Below are positions 51,089 to 60,050 of a stretch of DNA of 64,000 nucleotides, piece by piece (the first letter of the stretch is position 1; each line of letters begins with the position of its first letter). Source of the DNA: Amycolatopsis sp. FBCC-B4732 (lineage in GTDB: Bacteria; Actinomycetota; Actinomycetes; Mycobacteriales; Pseudonocardiaceae); NCBI RefSeq assembly GCF_023008405.1, contig NZ_CP095376.1, positions 2,132,001-2,196,000 on the forward strand, given 5' to 3'. The notes beneath the pieces are model-generated. The model searched no databases and was not told where the DNA came from. It worked only from the letters and a program-made list of their open reading frames with translations. Both the position numbers and the translations under genes were made by a program.

Positions 51089-53310
51089 CGGTGGCCTCTC
51101 ACGATCGGGGGACGCAGGACACTCACTTCCGGGACCGGGCCGTCGAAGCGCTCGACGTCGACGGCCGCGTGCTGGCCCGCGCAGCCCTGCGACAGGCGGG
51201 ACGACGGGATGTCGGCGGTCAGGACGTTCGGGTTGCCGTGCGCGCACAGCGGGCCGGTCGGGTGGTCCTCGACCGGGTCGAACCAGGCACCGGTCGGGAG
51301 CTGGACGACGCCGGGCCGGAGCGCGTCGTCGAGGACCGCGCCCGCCAGGCACGCGCCGCGCGCGTTGAACACCCGGACGACGTCGCCGGTCGCGATGCCG
51401 CGGGCCGCCGCGTCGGCCGGGTTCAGCCGGATCCGCTCGCGGCCCGCCACCTTGCCCGCGCGGCTGGTGTCGCCGGCGTCGAGCTGGCTGTGCAGGCGGG
51501 TGTGCGGCTGGTTCGCGATCAGCCACAGCGGCCCGGTTTCGCCCGGGGGCAACCAGACCGGGTGCCCGGGGCAGTCGGGGTAGCCGAAGCCCGCGACGGT
51601 CGCCGACGTGATTTCGATGCGCCCGCTCGGGGTGCGCAGGGGGTGGGCGGCCGGGTCCGCGCGGAAGTCCGCGAACAGCGTGTGGTGCTCGCGCCCGGGC
51701 GGCAGGCGCAGCCCGCCGTCGGCCCAGAACTCGGCGAACGACGGTGTCTCGCGCCAGCCGGCGTAGAGGTGCTCCAGCCACTGCCGGGCCGTGCGGCCTT
51801 CGGTGAACTCCGCTTCGACGCCGAGGCGGCGGGCCAGCGCGGCGAAGATCGAGTAGTCGTCCCGCGCTTCGCCGGCGGGCGAAGCGATCCGGTGCATGGC
51901 GATCACGTGGGTGTCGCGGCGGCCGGAGCCGATGTCCTCGCGTTCCAGCGCGGTCGTCGCGGGCAGCACGATGTCGGCGTGCCGCGCGGTGGCCGTCCAG
52001 TGCGGTTCGTGGACGATCACGGTGTCCGGGCGGGTGAACGCGCGGCGCAGGCGGTTGAGGTCCTGGTGGTGGTGGAACGGGTTGCCGCCGGCCCAGTGGA
52101 CGAGCCGGATGCCGGGGTAGCGGCGGACCTCGCCGTCGTAGTCGTAGGACTCGCCGGGGTGCAGCAGCAGGTCGGCGATCCGCGCGACCGGGATGAACTC
52201 GCGCACCGGGTTGCCGCCTTGGGGCAGGTACGGGATCCGCAGCTCCGGCCCGGTGTCGCCGACGTCGCCCATCGAGCCGTAGCCGTGGCCGAACCCGCCG
52301 CCGGGCAGGCCGATCTGCCCCAGCATCGCCGCCAGCGCGATGCCCGCCCACACCGGTTGCTCGCCGTGTTCGGTGCGCTGCAGGGACCACGTCACCGTGA
52401 TCAGCGTCCGTTTCGCGACCATCTCGCGGGCCAGCGCGACGATGTCGGCGGCCGGGATGCCGGTGAGCTCCGCCGCCCAAGCCGGGTCCTTGTCGAGCAG
52501 GTAGCGCTCGAACTCCGCGTAGCCGACGCAGTACCGGTCGAGAAAAGCCTTGTCGTGCAGACCTTCGGTGACGAGCGTGTGCGCGAGGGCGAGCATCAGC
52601 GCGGTGTCGGTCGCGGGCCGGACCGGGTACCACCGCGCGTCCACTGTGGACGGCAGGTCGTCGCGCAGCGGGCTGACGAGCGCGACGCTCCCGGCGTACC
52701 GCGCCAGGTGACCCGGTGTGCCGTGGCTCGTGACGCCGCCGGGCGTGACGAAGACGTTCTTCTCGGGCACGCCGCCGAACGCGACGATCAGCTCGGTGTG
52801 CTCGAGGATCGTCGGCCAGGTCGACGCCTGCCGCAGCACGGCGTGGGTGTCGCCGACCACGTGCGGCAGCAGCACCGACGACGTCCCGTTGCTGTAGGTG
52901 TTGCGCGAAGACGTGAAGCCGCCGATGGTGTTCAGGAACCGGTGCAGCTGGCTCTGCGCGTGGTGGAACCGCCCGGCGCTCGCCCAGCCGTACGAGCCGC
53001 CGAAGATCGCCTGGTTGCCGTGCCGGGTGCGGACGCGGTCGAGCTCGGCGGCCACCCGATCGAGCACCTCGTCCCACGGCACCTCGACGAACTCGTCGCG
53101 GCCCCGGCGCTCGTCCGGGCCCGGGCCGTCGTCGAGCCAGCCGCGGCGCACCGCCGGCCGGGCCACCCGGGTCGGGTGGTCCAGCGCGGCGGCCAGGTTG
53201 CCCAGCAGCGGCGACGGCGCCGGGTCGGCCGGGTGCGGCTCGACCCGGAGCCGCCCGTCGGCGTCGACCTCGGCGGAGAAGGCGCCCCAGTGGGAAGTGC
53301 TCGGCTTCAT
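51085..53310 (-). CDS. Molybdopterin oxidoreductase, biotin/methionine sulfoxide reductase (BisC/DMSO reductase) family
   Basis: 741 residues. The N-terminus lacks an Fe-S binding Cys motif and a signal peptide, so it is cytoplasmic and cluster-free. The Mo ligand is Ser106 in FGGSYGWASAGRFHHAQ, as in BisC, DMSO and TMAO reductases. MGD-binding stretches include GGNPFHHHQDLNRL, HEPHWTATARHADIVLP and the C-terminal ANQPHTRLHSQLDAG. It reduces S- or N-oxides such as biotin or methionine sulfoxide. ATG 53310 starts MKPSTSHWG, as typical. It is translationally coupled to a flavin reductase, a pairing that suggests FMNH2 as electron source. Confidence 0.92.
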   Translation of the reverse strand: MKPSTSHWGAFSAEVDADGRLRVEPHPADPAPSPLLGNLAAALDHPTRVARPAVRRGWLDDGPGPDERRGRDEFVEVPWDEVLDRVAAELDRVRTRHGNQAIFGGSYGWASAGRFHHAQSQLHRFLNTIGGFTSSRNTYSNGTSSVLLPHVVGDTHAVLRQASTWPTILEHTELIVAFGGVPEKNVFVTPGGVTSHGTPGHLARYAGSVALVSPLRDDLPSTVDARWYPVRPATDTALMLALAHTLVTEGLHDKAFLDRYCVGYAEFERYLLDKDPAWAAELTGIPAADIVALAREMVAKRTLITVTWSLQRTEHGEQPVWAGIALAAMLGQIGLPGGGFGHGYGSMGDVGDTGPELRIPYLPQGGNPVREFIPVARIADLLLHPGESYDYDGEVRRYPGIRLVHWAGGNPFHHHQDLNRLRRAFTRPDTVIVHEPHWTATARHADIVLPATTALEREDIGSGRRDTHVIAMHRIASPAGEARDDYSIFAALARRLGVEAEFTEGRTARQWLEHLYAGWRETPSFAEFWADGGLRLPPGREHHTLFADFRADPAAHPLRTPSGRIEITSATVAGFGYPDCPGHPVWLPPGETGPLWLIANQPHTRLHSQLDAGDTSRAGKVAGRERIRLNPADAAARGIATGDVVRVFNARGACLAGAVLDDALRPGVVQLPTGAWFDPVEDHPTGPLCAHGNPNVLTADIPSSRLSQGCAGQHAAVDVERFDGPVPEVSVLRPPIVRGHR

Positions 53311-53381
53311 GCCCCGACGGTAACGTCCCCGCGCTCTTGGACGAGCGTGGCGTAGTCGCGGGCGCGTCGCCTCGCCACCGG

Positions 53382-54350
53382 TCACCGCGGATCGAGTCCG
53401 GAGTCGATGTACTCGGTCAGCTTCTTGCCGCCGGGGAACAGGCCTTGCTGCACCCAGGTGTCGTAGGTCTTCTGCAGCTGGGCCGCGAGCGCGGCGTCGA
53501 CCGGGATGCGCTGGTACGTCGTCTCGTCCGGGCGGACCTGCGCGGCGATCGCCGGCGGCTGGTGCGCGAACCCGGCGTACCACTTGTCGAACGCGCCGGG
53601 GTTGTCCTTGGACCAGGCGTAGCTCTTGTCGACGCGGCTCGCGAAGTCCTGGATGGCGGTGCGCTTGCGCGGGTCGCCCAGTGCCTTGTCGGTGGCCGAA
53701 AGGACGTTGAGGCCGGAGTTGATGCCCGCGCCGTCGGACAGCACGCGGGCGCCGAGTTCGCCGCGGGCGCGGGCCGCGTAGACGCTCCACGTGGCCCAGG
53801 CGTCGATGTTGCCGGTGGAGAAGGCGCCGTTCGCCTCGGACGGGGCGAGGAAGTTGAGCGTGACGTCCTTGTCCGACAACCCGGCCTGCTTGAGCGCGCC
53901 GATCACCAGGTAGTGCGCGACGCTGCCGCGGGTGGTCGGCGAGACCCGCTTGCCCTTGAGGTCGGCGACGGTGCGGGCCGGGCTGTCCTTCGGTACCAGG
54001 AGGTAGGTGCCCCTGCCGCCGTTGCTCCAGGCCGCGGCGACCTTGATCTTCGAGCCGCCGGCGATCGCGGTCACGGTCGGGGAGTCGTTGGCGCCGCCGA
54101 TGTCGATCGCGTCGGCGCGCAGGGCTTCGTGCAGGTTGACCGCGGCGGCGAACTGCGACCACTCGACCTGGTACGGCAGGTTGTCGAGCAGGCCCGCGGC
54201 CTTGAGCCGGGACTGCGTGGCGCCGGTCTGGTCGCCGACCCGCAGCACGACCTCGCCGGAAGCGTCCGAAGTGGACGATCCGCACGCCGTGAGCGTGGTG
54301 AGGCCGAGCAGCGCGGCCACGAGCAGGGCGAGCCGGGGTTTCGAGGGCAT
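53382..54350 (-). CDS. ABC-type substrate-binding lipoprotein (aliphatic sulfonate/taurine type)
   Basis: 322 residues. A lipoprotein signal (LTTLTAC, lipidated Cys23) is followed by an SsuA-like periplasmic-binding fold (RVGDQTGATQSRLKAAGLL; ANDSPTVTAIAGGSKIK; LKGKRVSPTTRGSVAHYLV; DAWATWSVYAARARGELG). It would bind sulfonates or similar acids outside the membrane. No SsuB/SsuC genes lie beside it, so it must share a transporter encoded elsewhere. ATG 54350 follows GGGGAG; an upstream TTG is less likely. Confidence 0.9.
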   Translation of the reverse strand: MPSKPRLALLVAALLGLTTLTACGSSTSDASGEVVLRVGDQTGATQSRLKAAGLLDNLPYQVEWSQFAAAVNLHEALRADAIDIGGANDSPTVTAIAGGSKIKVAAAWSNGGRGTYLLVPKDSPARTVADLKGKRVSPTTRGSVAHYLVIGALKQAGLSDKDVTLNFLAPSEANGAFSTGNIDAWATWSVYAARARGELGARVLSDGAGINSGLNVLSATDKALGDPRKRTAIQDFASRVDKSYAWSKDNPGAFDKWYAGFAHQPPAIAAQVRPDETTYQRIPVDAALAAQLQKTYDTWVQQGLFPGGKKLTEYIDSGLDPR

Positions 54351-54451
54351 GCGGGAACTCCCCAATGCGAGTCAGGGTGCGGAGTTTCGGTGACGGTGCC
54401 GGGCTGATCAGTCACCGACACGTGTCTATTTTCCCCGGCGGGCGGGGAGAG

Positions 54452-55183
54452 TCAACGCCCGCGGCCGGGTTCCCACGAGCCGGGAAGGGTTCCACTGTGG
54501 ACCGACGCGGCGCGCGCCGCGTCGAAGTACTCGCGCAGGGGACGCCAGCCGGGCACGACGAACCGGCCGCCGGGGCCGGTGAACGTCAGCGTCGGCAAGG
54601 CGTAGCGGACGTGGTGTTCGAGGTGTTTCACGCGGCCGCTGTGCGGTCCGGGCGCGGTGATGTCGAGGACTTCCGGGCACGGGTTTCGCGTCTCACGCCA
54701 GTCTTCGCGCACGGCCCGGCGGACTTCGTCGCTCGCCATCGCCGTCCGCAACGCGGGGAGATCGAGGCCCGGGACGCCGTCGACGGCGGCGAGCACGCGC
54801 TCGGGGTCGTCGGCCGGGGTGCCGAGCAGGAACGTCGTCTCGCGCAGCCGCTGCAGGACCCGGTCGGCCACCGCTTCCCCTTGCGCCTCGGCGGCTTTCG
54901 CGGCCAGGGAAGCGGGCCAGCTCGTCTTCGCCACCCAGGACAGGTGCGGCGGTTTCGGGGCGCCGGTGTGCTCGGTGACGCCGTCGATGAACTTCGCGTA
55001 CCAGGCGGCTTCCGCGGCCGGGTCCGGCGCGGGGTCCTCGTCGTCGTCGAAGAGGATGCCGAACACCCGGCGCCACCGCACGGCCGGCAGTTCCGCCCGC
55101 AGCAGGCGGAACTTCGGTTCCGAACCCCACGCCCACGGGCACGCCGGGTCGGTGTACTCGACGACTTCGAGCGCCGGGCCCAT
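54452..55183 (-). CDS. DsbA/FrnE-family thioredoxin-fold protein
   Basis: 243 residues. The active-site region is DPACPWAWGSEPKFR, with a single Cys followed by Pro-Trp (no second Cys), as in DsbA-like oxidoreductases and 2-hydroxychromene-type isomerases rather than classical CxxC proteins. A cis-Pro region is at LPTLTF. It is the last gene of a four-gene minus-strand run beginning at 57814. A role in handling thiol or glutathione-like adducts is possible but not shown. Confidence 0.85.
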   Translation of the reverse strand: MGPALEVVEYTDPACPWAWGSEPKFRLLRAELPAVRWRRVFGILFDDDEDPAPDPAAEAAWYAKFIDGVTEHTGAPKPPHLSWVAKTSWPASLAAKAAEAQGEAVADRVLQRLRETTFLLGTPADDPERVLAAVDGVPGLDLPALRTAMASDEVRRAVREDWRETRNPCPEVLDITAPGPHSGRVKHLEHHVRYALPTLTFTGPGGRFVVPGWRPLREYFDAARAASVHSGTLPGSWEPGRGR

Positions 55184-55186
55184 CCG

Positions 55187-55615
55187 TCAGTCCTCGGGTA
55201 CGTCGACCGGGGACCAGAGACTCGGCAGGTTGACCACGATGCCTTCCTGGCTGCTGCGCGCGATGATCACGACCGCTTCTTCGTCGGTCGGGTTCTCCTC
55301 GCGGTGCGGCACGTAGGGCGGCACGAAGATGTAGTCACCGGGGCCGGTTTCGATGCGGACCTCTTCGTCGCCGTCGGCGAAGACGAACACCGGGTGCCCG
55401 GACTTGACGTAGATCGCGGTCTCGGCCTCGCCGTGGTGGTGGTCGCCCGAGTTGGTCACCGGCGCGACGTGCGTCTCGCCCATCCAGACCTTCGACGAGC
55501 CGACCGTCTTGCCGGAGATCGCCTCCAGCCGCGTCATCCCGGTCGTCTGGTTCGTGTCGCCGGTCAGGTCCGCGCCGCGGATGTGGCGCAGCGGCTGGTG
55601 CCAGAGGTCGGTCAT
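55187..55615 (-). CDS. Cupin-domain protein
   Basis: 142 residues, a single cupin barrel. Metal ligands are clear: GDHHHGEAETAIYVKSGHPV (His, His, Glu) and a later His in VPPYVPHREENP. It could be a dioxygenase, isomerase or sensor; the single-domain form does not tell. Only 3 bases separate it from the DsbA-like gene, and its ATG overlaps the end of the Rrf2 gene. Confidence 0.87.
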   Translation of the reverse strand: MTDLWHQPLRHIRGADLTGDTNQTTGMTRLEAISGKTVGSSKVWMGETHVAPVTNSGDHHHGEAETAIYVKSGHPVFVFADGDEEVRIETGPGDYIFVPPYVPHREENPTDEEAVVIIARSSQEGIVVNLPSLWSPVDVPED

Positions 55616-56043
55616 GCCGGGGTGTCCTTTCGTCGGCCGGTGGCGGCACCGGTGAGCAGGTCGGCGAGCGTCGTCGCGCGCAGGATCGAGTCCAGGCCGG
55701 CCTCGACGCCGGACCAGAACGGGCCGAGCCCGGCGGCGGTGCCGTGGTAGGCGAGGGCGGGGCGCGGTTCGCCGCGGACGGAGAGGAACTCGCCGTCGAC
55801 CGCCACGACGGCGTCCCGCACGGTGATCTCGGTGGCCGTCCTGGCCAGCCAGTAGCCGCCTTCGCAGCCGCGCTGGCTGCGGACCAGCCCGGCCTGGCGC
55901 AGGTCGCGCAGGACGGCCTTGATGAACCGCGCCGGGATGTCCTGGGTGGACGCGACGGCCTCGCAGGTGATCGGCCGCGTGGTGTCCGCGGCCAGCTCCA
56001 GCAGGACGCGGATCGCGTAGTCCGCCCGGGCCGAGATGCGCAT
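55612..56043 (-). CDS. Rrf2-family regulator (CymR-like, no Fe-S cysteines)
   Basis: 143 residues starting MRISARADYAIRVLLELA, the family's usual first residues. ATG 56055, overlapping the hydrolase stop, would add four. The winged helix contains DIPARFIKAVLRDLRQAGLV and GCEGGYWLA. The three-Cys iron-sulfur motif of IscR/NsrR is absent, so it is probably of the CymR type, which senses cysteine metabolism. In this cluster it could control sulfur-source genes; that is inference. Confidence 0.87.
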   Translation of the reverse strand: MRISARADYAIRVLLELAADTTRPITCEAVASTQDIPARFIKAVLRDLRQAGLVRSQRGCEGGYWLARTATEITVRDAVVAVDGEFLSVRGEPRPALAYHGTAAGLGPFWSGVEAGLDSILRATTLADLLTGAATGRRKDTPA

Positions 56044-56051
56044 ACCCGCCA

Positions 56052-56708
56052 TCATCCCCGGACCAGGGCCGGCGCGCCCGCTCCGGCCCGCAGCCACTCC
56101 AGGAACTGGACGATCTCGGCGGCGACGCTGCGGTGGTCGACGTCGTTGAGCACGTCGTGGCGGCCGCCGGAGACCAGCACGAACCGGGCGTCCGGGAGGT
56201 TCGCCGCGTACGCCCGGGCGGCCTCGGCGCCGGCGACCCGGTCGGCTTCGCCGTGCAGGACGAGGACCGGGACCGGGGGACGGGCGGACGACGTCCGTGC
56301 GGGCTCGCCGAGCTCGCCCCGTGCGAAGCGGTCGTCGGATTCGAGCAGCGCGCGGTGGACCGGGCAGGCGGTCCGGGCGTCCAGCTCGTCCTCCCAGCCG
56401 CGCGGCGCGCCGAGGGGGAGCCCGCTGGCGACGACGGCGGCGACCGGCAGGGTCGAGGCGAGCTCGAGGGCCCGGGTGGCACCGGTGTCGTGGCCGAGCA
56501 GCACCACGGGCCCCGGGCCGGCGGCGACCTTCACCGGGACGCCGGGGTCCGGCACCGTGACGCGGTAGCCGTCGAACGCGAGCCGGGCGCCCAGCCGGGG
56601 GTAGGTCCCGGCGTGTTCGCCGCGGCCCGGCAGCACCAGCACCGTGCCGCGGACCGCGGCGCTCGCCGGCGGGCTCCAGCTCGCCGGGACGGGTGGGGCG
56701 AGCGTCAT
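56052..56708 (-). CDS. Alpha/beta hydrolase with Asp at the nucleophile position
   Basis: 218 residues with the alpha/beta hydrolase oxyanion stretch (LPGRGEHAGTYPRLGARLA). The nucleophile elbow reads GHDTG, giving Asp where lipases have Ser, as in epoxide hydrolases and haloalkane dehalogenases. The acid (HGEADRVAG) and His (SGGRHDVLND) are present. Overall it is shorter than those enzymes and the N-terminus resembles monoglyceride lipases. Translationally coupled to the SsuD-like gene (ATGA 56705-56708), so it may process that enzyme's substrate or product. Confidence 0.85.
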   Translation of the reverse strand: MTLAPPVPASWSPPASAAVRGTVLVLPGRGEHAGTYPRLGARLAFDGYRVTVPDPGVPVKVAAGPGPVVLLGHDTGATRALELASTLPVAAVVASGLPLGAPRGWEDELDARTACPVHRALLESDDRFARGELGEPARTSSARPPVPVLVLHGEADRVAGAEAARAYAANLPDARFVLVSGGRHDVLNDVDHRSVAAEIVQFLEWLRAGAGAPALVRG

Positions 56709-57814
56709 ACGGCGGCCGCCGTGGCCGGTCGCCGGTCGCGGCGGGCGAGCTCGGCGCGGACCAGCGGCAGCAGGTGCCTGCCGTAGTCGATCGCGTCGTC
56801 GAGGGGGTCGTAGCCGCGGATCAGCAGGGTGGTGACGCCGATGTCGACGTAGTCCAGCAAGGCTTTCGCGACGGTTTCCGGCGTGCCGACCAGCGCGGTG
56901 GAGTTGCCGGCCGCGCCGGTGGCGGTGGCCGTGGGTGTCCACAGTGCACGGTCGTGGCGATCGGCCTTCGCGGCCGCGGCCAGCAGCCGGACGCTGCCGA
57001 CGTTGGCCGGGGTGCCGCCGTCGCGCCACTCGCGGGCCGCCTTCGCCGCGCCGGACGCCGTGATCGTGTCGAGGATCCGCTGCGCGCGTTCCCAGGCGAG
57101 GTCCTCGGTGGGGCCGAGGATCGGGCGGAACGACACGCTGATCCCCGGCAGGGTGAGCCGGTCGGCGGCCTTGGCCGCGGCCCGGACGGCGGCGATCTGC
57201 TCGGCCGTTTCGGCCAGCGGTTCGCCCCAGAGCGCGAAGACATCGGCGTGCTTGCCGCCGACCCGGTAGGCGGCTTCGGAGGAACCGCCGAAGTACACCG
57301 GGATCCGCGGGTTCTGCAGCGGCCGCACCTGCGGGGTGTAGCCGTCGAGCCGGTAGTGCTTGCCGTGGTGGGAAAAGGCGTCGCCGGAGGTCCACGAGCG
57401 CTTGAGGATCTCCAGGTACTCGTCGGTGCGCTCGTAGCGCTCGTCCTTGCCGAGGTAGTCGCCGTCGCGGGCCTGCTCGACGTCGCTGCCGCCGGTGATG
57501 GTGTGCACCGCGACCCGGCCGCCGCTGAAGTGGTCGAGCGTCGCGAACGCCCGCGCGGCGAGCGTCGGTGCGACGAACCCGGGCCGGTGGGCGATGAGCA
57601 GGCCGAGCCGTTCGGTGTGCGCGGCGGCGTAGGCGGCGACCTGCTGGCCTTCGGGCCAGCCCGCGCCGTAGCCGATCAGCACGCGGTCGAAGCCGCCGTC
57701 CTCGTGGGCGCGGGCGAACCGCCGCACGTAACCGGGGTCGATCACCGGTCCTCTGGCCGGCCGGGTCTCGCTCGCGTCCCGCGTGCCGATCATGCCGACG
57801 AACTCGACGGACAT
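56705..57814 (-). CDS. LLM-class flavin-dependent monooxygenase, alkanesulfonate monooxygenase (SsuD)-like
   Basis: 369 residues. It has the SsuD/NtaA-like luciferase fold with GGFDRVLIGYGAGWPEG, HRPGFVAPTLAARAFATLDHFSGGR, HTITGGSDVEQARDGDY and YFGGSSEAAYRVG. SsuD splits sulfonates to sulfite and aldehyde using FMNH2. ATG 57814 follows AAAGGAAAAG. It heads a minus-strand run with a hydrolase, Rrf2, cupin and DsbA genes and is divergent from a DszC-like flavoprotein. The combination supports organosulfur use; the exact substrate is unknown. Confidence 0.9.
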   Translation of the reverse strand: MSVEFVGMIGTRDASETRPARGPVIDPGYVRRFARAHEDGGFDRVLIGYGAGWPEGQQVAAYAAAHTERLGLLIAHRPGFVAPTLAARAFATLDHFSGGRVAVHTITGGSDVEQARDGDYLGKDERYERTDEYLEILKRSWTSGDAFSHHGKHYRLDGYTPQVRPLQNPRIPVYFGGSSEAAYRVGGKHADVFALWGEPLAETAEQIAAVRAAAKAADRLTLPGISVSFRPILGPTEDLAWERAQRILDTITASGAAKAAREWRDGGTPANVGSVRLLAAAAKADRHDRALWTPTATATGAAGNSTALVGTPETVAKALLDYVDIGVTTLLIRGYDPLDDAIDYGRHLLPLVRAELARRDRRPATAAAV

Positions 57815-57974
57815 CTGCTTTTCCTTTCGCCGCAACCCAAACGCCTTCGTAGCGAACGGCATCGGCCGCGGCGCTGTCAATTGGTCAGCTCCGGGTGTCC
57901 ATTTGCTGGACGCGCTGGCCCCGGGCGCGCGGGACGGCTTATCGTCCCCGCAACCCGACTCCCCGGAGGACTTC

Positions 57975-59111
57975 GTGAGCACCAGCGTCGCCACCGTGCC
58001 GCAGCCCGACCTGGGCGCGCTGCCGTCGATCGCCACCGCGCTCGCGGCCCGCGCGGGGGAGCACGACCGCGAAGCGACGTTCCCGCACGAAGGCGTCGAA
58101 CTGGTGCACGCGGCGGGGTTGCTGACGACCACGGTGCACCCGCGCTACGGCGGCCCGGGCGCGGGCGTCCTCGACACGGCCCGCCTGCTCGCCGAGCTCG
58201 GCCGCGGCGACCCGTCGGTCGCGCTGGTCACGGCGATGACGTTGTTCGTGCACGCCGCGCAGGGCGAAACGCCGACGTGGCCCGACGAGATCTACCGCGA
58301 GGTGCTCGCGGAGTCCGCGGACCGGCCGGTCCTGATCAACGCGCTGCGCGTGGAGCCCGAGCTGGGCTCGCCCACCCGCGGTGGCCTGCCCGCGACGATC
58401 GCCCGCCGGACCGCGGACGGCTGGCGGCTCACCGGCCGCAAGATCTACTCGACCGGCTCGGAAGGCCTGCGCCGGCTGGTGGTCTGGGCGCGGACCGACG
58501 AACCCGAGCCGCGCGTCGGCGGATTCCTGGTGCGTGCCGACGCGCCGGGCATCACGATCGAACCGACGTGGGACCACCTCGGCCTGCGGGCGAGCGCGAG
58601 CCACGACGTCGTCTTCACCGACGTCCCGGTTCCGGCGGACGCCACCGCCGGACTGTCCACACCGGACACCCAGCGCCCGCCGGTGCTCACCTTCCCGCTG
58701 GCGCTGCCGGCGCTCTACCTCGGCGTGGCGCGCAACGCGCTGGACTGGCTCACCGGCTTCCTGCGCGAGCGCGTCCCGAGCGGGCTGGGCAAGCCGCTGT
58801 CGACGTTGCCGCGGTTCCAAACGGGAGTGGGCGAGATCGCCGCCCGCATCACCGGCGCCCAGGAAATCCTCTTCGGCGTCGCCGCCCGGGCGGACCAGGG
58901 GGTCGTCGGAGCGGACGCCGGCGTCGCCAAGGTGCTGGCGACGCGGCTGCTCATCGAAGCGGTCGAGCACGCGGTCGCCCTGGCGGGAAATCCCGGCTTG
59001 ACGCACGGGAACCCGCTGCAGCGCCACTACCGCGACGTCCTCTGCAGCCGCGTCCACACGCCCCAGGACGACGCGGTGCTGACCGGGCTGGGCCGCTCGA
59101 TCCTGGGGTGA
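57975..59111 (+). CDS. Acyl-CoA-dehydrogenase-fold flavin monooxygenase (DszC/SfnC-like)
   Basis: 378 residues with the acyl-CoA dehydrogenase fold (LTGRKIYSTGSEGLRRLVVW; TWDHLGLRASASHDVVFTDVP). The catalytic Glu of true acyl-CoA dehydrogenases is not evident, and the pattern fits the DszC/SfnC branch that oxygenates sulfur or nitrogen compounds using reduced flavin. GTG 57975 follows GGAGGA. It is divergent from the SsuD-like gene with a 160-base shared promoter region that includes a small inverted repeat (57897-57911). The flavin reductase at 50603 could supply FMNH2. Confidence 0.85.
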   Translation: MSTSVATVPQPDLGALPSIATALAARAGEHDREATFPHEGVELVHAAGLLTTTVHPRYGGPGAGVLDTARLLAELGRGDPSVALVTAMTLFVHAAQGETPTWPDEIYREVLAESADRPVLINALRVEPELGSPTRGGLPATIARRTADGWRLTGRKIYSTGSEGLRRLVVWARTDEPEPRVGGFLVRADAPGITIEPTWDHLGLRASASHDVVFTDVPVPADATAGLSTPDTQRPPVLTFPLALPALYLGVARNALDWLTGFLRERVPSGLGKPLSTLPRFQTGVGEIAARITGAQEILFGVAARADQGVVGADAGVAKVLATRLLIEAVEHAVALAGNPGLTHGNPLQRHYRDVLCSRVHTPQDDAVLTGLGRSILG

Positions 59112-59131
59112 GCGGCCCGCACCCGGTGGGG

Positions 59132-59962
59132 TCAGGCGCCGGTCACGGCTTCGGCGACGTCGCGGAGCGTGCGGACCGGGTCCTCGCCGAGCGGGTAGAC
59201 GCCGACGTGGTTCGCGCCGGCGTGCAGGTGGGCGTGCAGACCCGCCGCGACGGCCGCCGGGCCGCCGTGTGCGACCAGTGCGTCGATGAGGCGGTCGCTG
59301 CCGGCGTCGGCGAGGTCGTCGTCGGTGTAGCCGAGCCGTCGCAGGTTGGTGGCGTAGTTGGTGACCTGCAGGGCCGTGCCCGGGGGCGCGGAGCGGGCCA
59401 GCTTCCGGGCGCGCCCGGGGTCGGGGTCGACGACCGCGAAGTGGCCGGGCAGGAGGAGCTTGCCCGGGCCGAGGATCGCCCGCGCCCGCCGGGTGTGCTC
59501 GGGCGTGCTCATGCACGGGAGGGTGCCGGCCGTGCGGTCGCGGGCCAGTCGCAGCATCCGCGGGCCGAGCGCGGCCAGCACGATCCGGTCTTCGGGCACC
59601 CCGGCCGCGGCCAGCCGGTCCAAATAGGACACCAGGGTGTCGTACGGCGACGCGTATCCGGTGTGCACCTCGCGGTGCCCGATCCCCACGCCGAGCAGGA
59701 AGCGGCCGGGGTGCGCGGCGGCGATGCGGTGGTACGAGGCGGCGACGGTGTCCGCGTCGGCGGTCCACACGTTCACGACGCTGGTCCCGACGGTCAGCCG
59801 CGCGGTGGCGTCGAGCAGCTGTTCCGCCACGGCGAGGTCGGCCGGGGGAGAGGCGTCCAGCCACAGCGTGCCGTACCCGGCCGCTTCCAGTTCGGCCGCC
59901 CGGTCCGGGGTCACTTGATGGTCGCGCAGGTGGGCACCGAGCACGCCGAGTTCGATCGTCAT
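59132..59962 (-). CDS. LLM-class F420-dependent oxidoreductase
   Basis: 276 residues, luciferase-like barrel of the short F420-type group (MTIELGVLGAHLRDH; LGVGIGHREVHTGYASPYDT; VLAALGPRMLRLARDRTAG). ATG 59962 is the natural start. Divergent from a LysR regulator with a LysR box between them, so it is probably LysR-controlled. Substrate unknown. Confidence 0.87.
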   Translation of the reverse strand: MTIELGVLGAHLRDHQVTPDRAAELEAAGYGTLWLDASPPADLAVAEQLLDATARLTVGTSVVNVWTADADTVAASYHRIAAAHPGRFLLGVGIGHREVHTGYASPYDTLVSYLDRLAAAGVPEDRIVLAALGPRMLRLARDRTAGTLPCMSTPEHTRRARAILGPGKLLLPGHFAVVDPDPGRARKLARSAPPGTALQVTNYATNLRRLGYTDDDLADAGSDRLIDALVAHGGPAAVAAGLHAHLHAGANHVGVYPLGEDPVRTLRDVAEAVTGA

Positions 59963-60017
59963 GCGACGACTCCAGCACCCGGCCCGGAGGTGAACCAGAT
60001 CCGAAGCTCACGTGCAG

Positions 60018-60036
60018 CGATAACCTGTCGTTATCG
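60018..60036. promoter_or_regulatory. LysR-type box CGATAAC-N5-GTTATCG
   Basis: A perfect 7-base inverted repeat with the T-N11-A core (T60021, A60033) typical of LysR regulators. It sits in the 88-base gap between lysR and the LLM gene, 15 bases before lysR. Confidence 0.6.
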
Positions 60037-60050
60037 TGCGAGGAGGAGAC

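Noticed and set aside
57897..57911. GTCCA-N5-TGGAC as operator of the divergent sulfur genes
   Set aside because: Arms are only 5 bases long and no adjacent regulator is known to use it; mentioned only as context.
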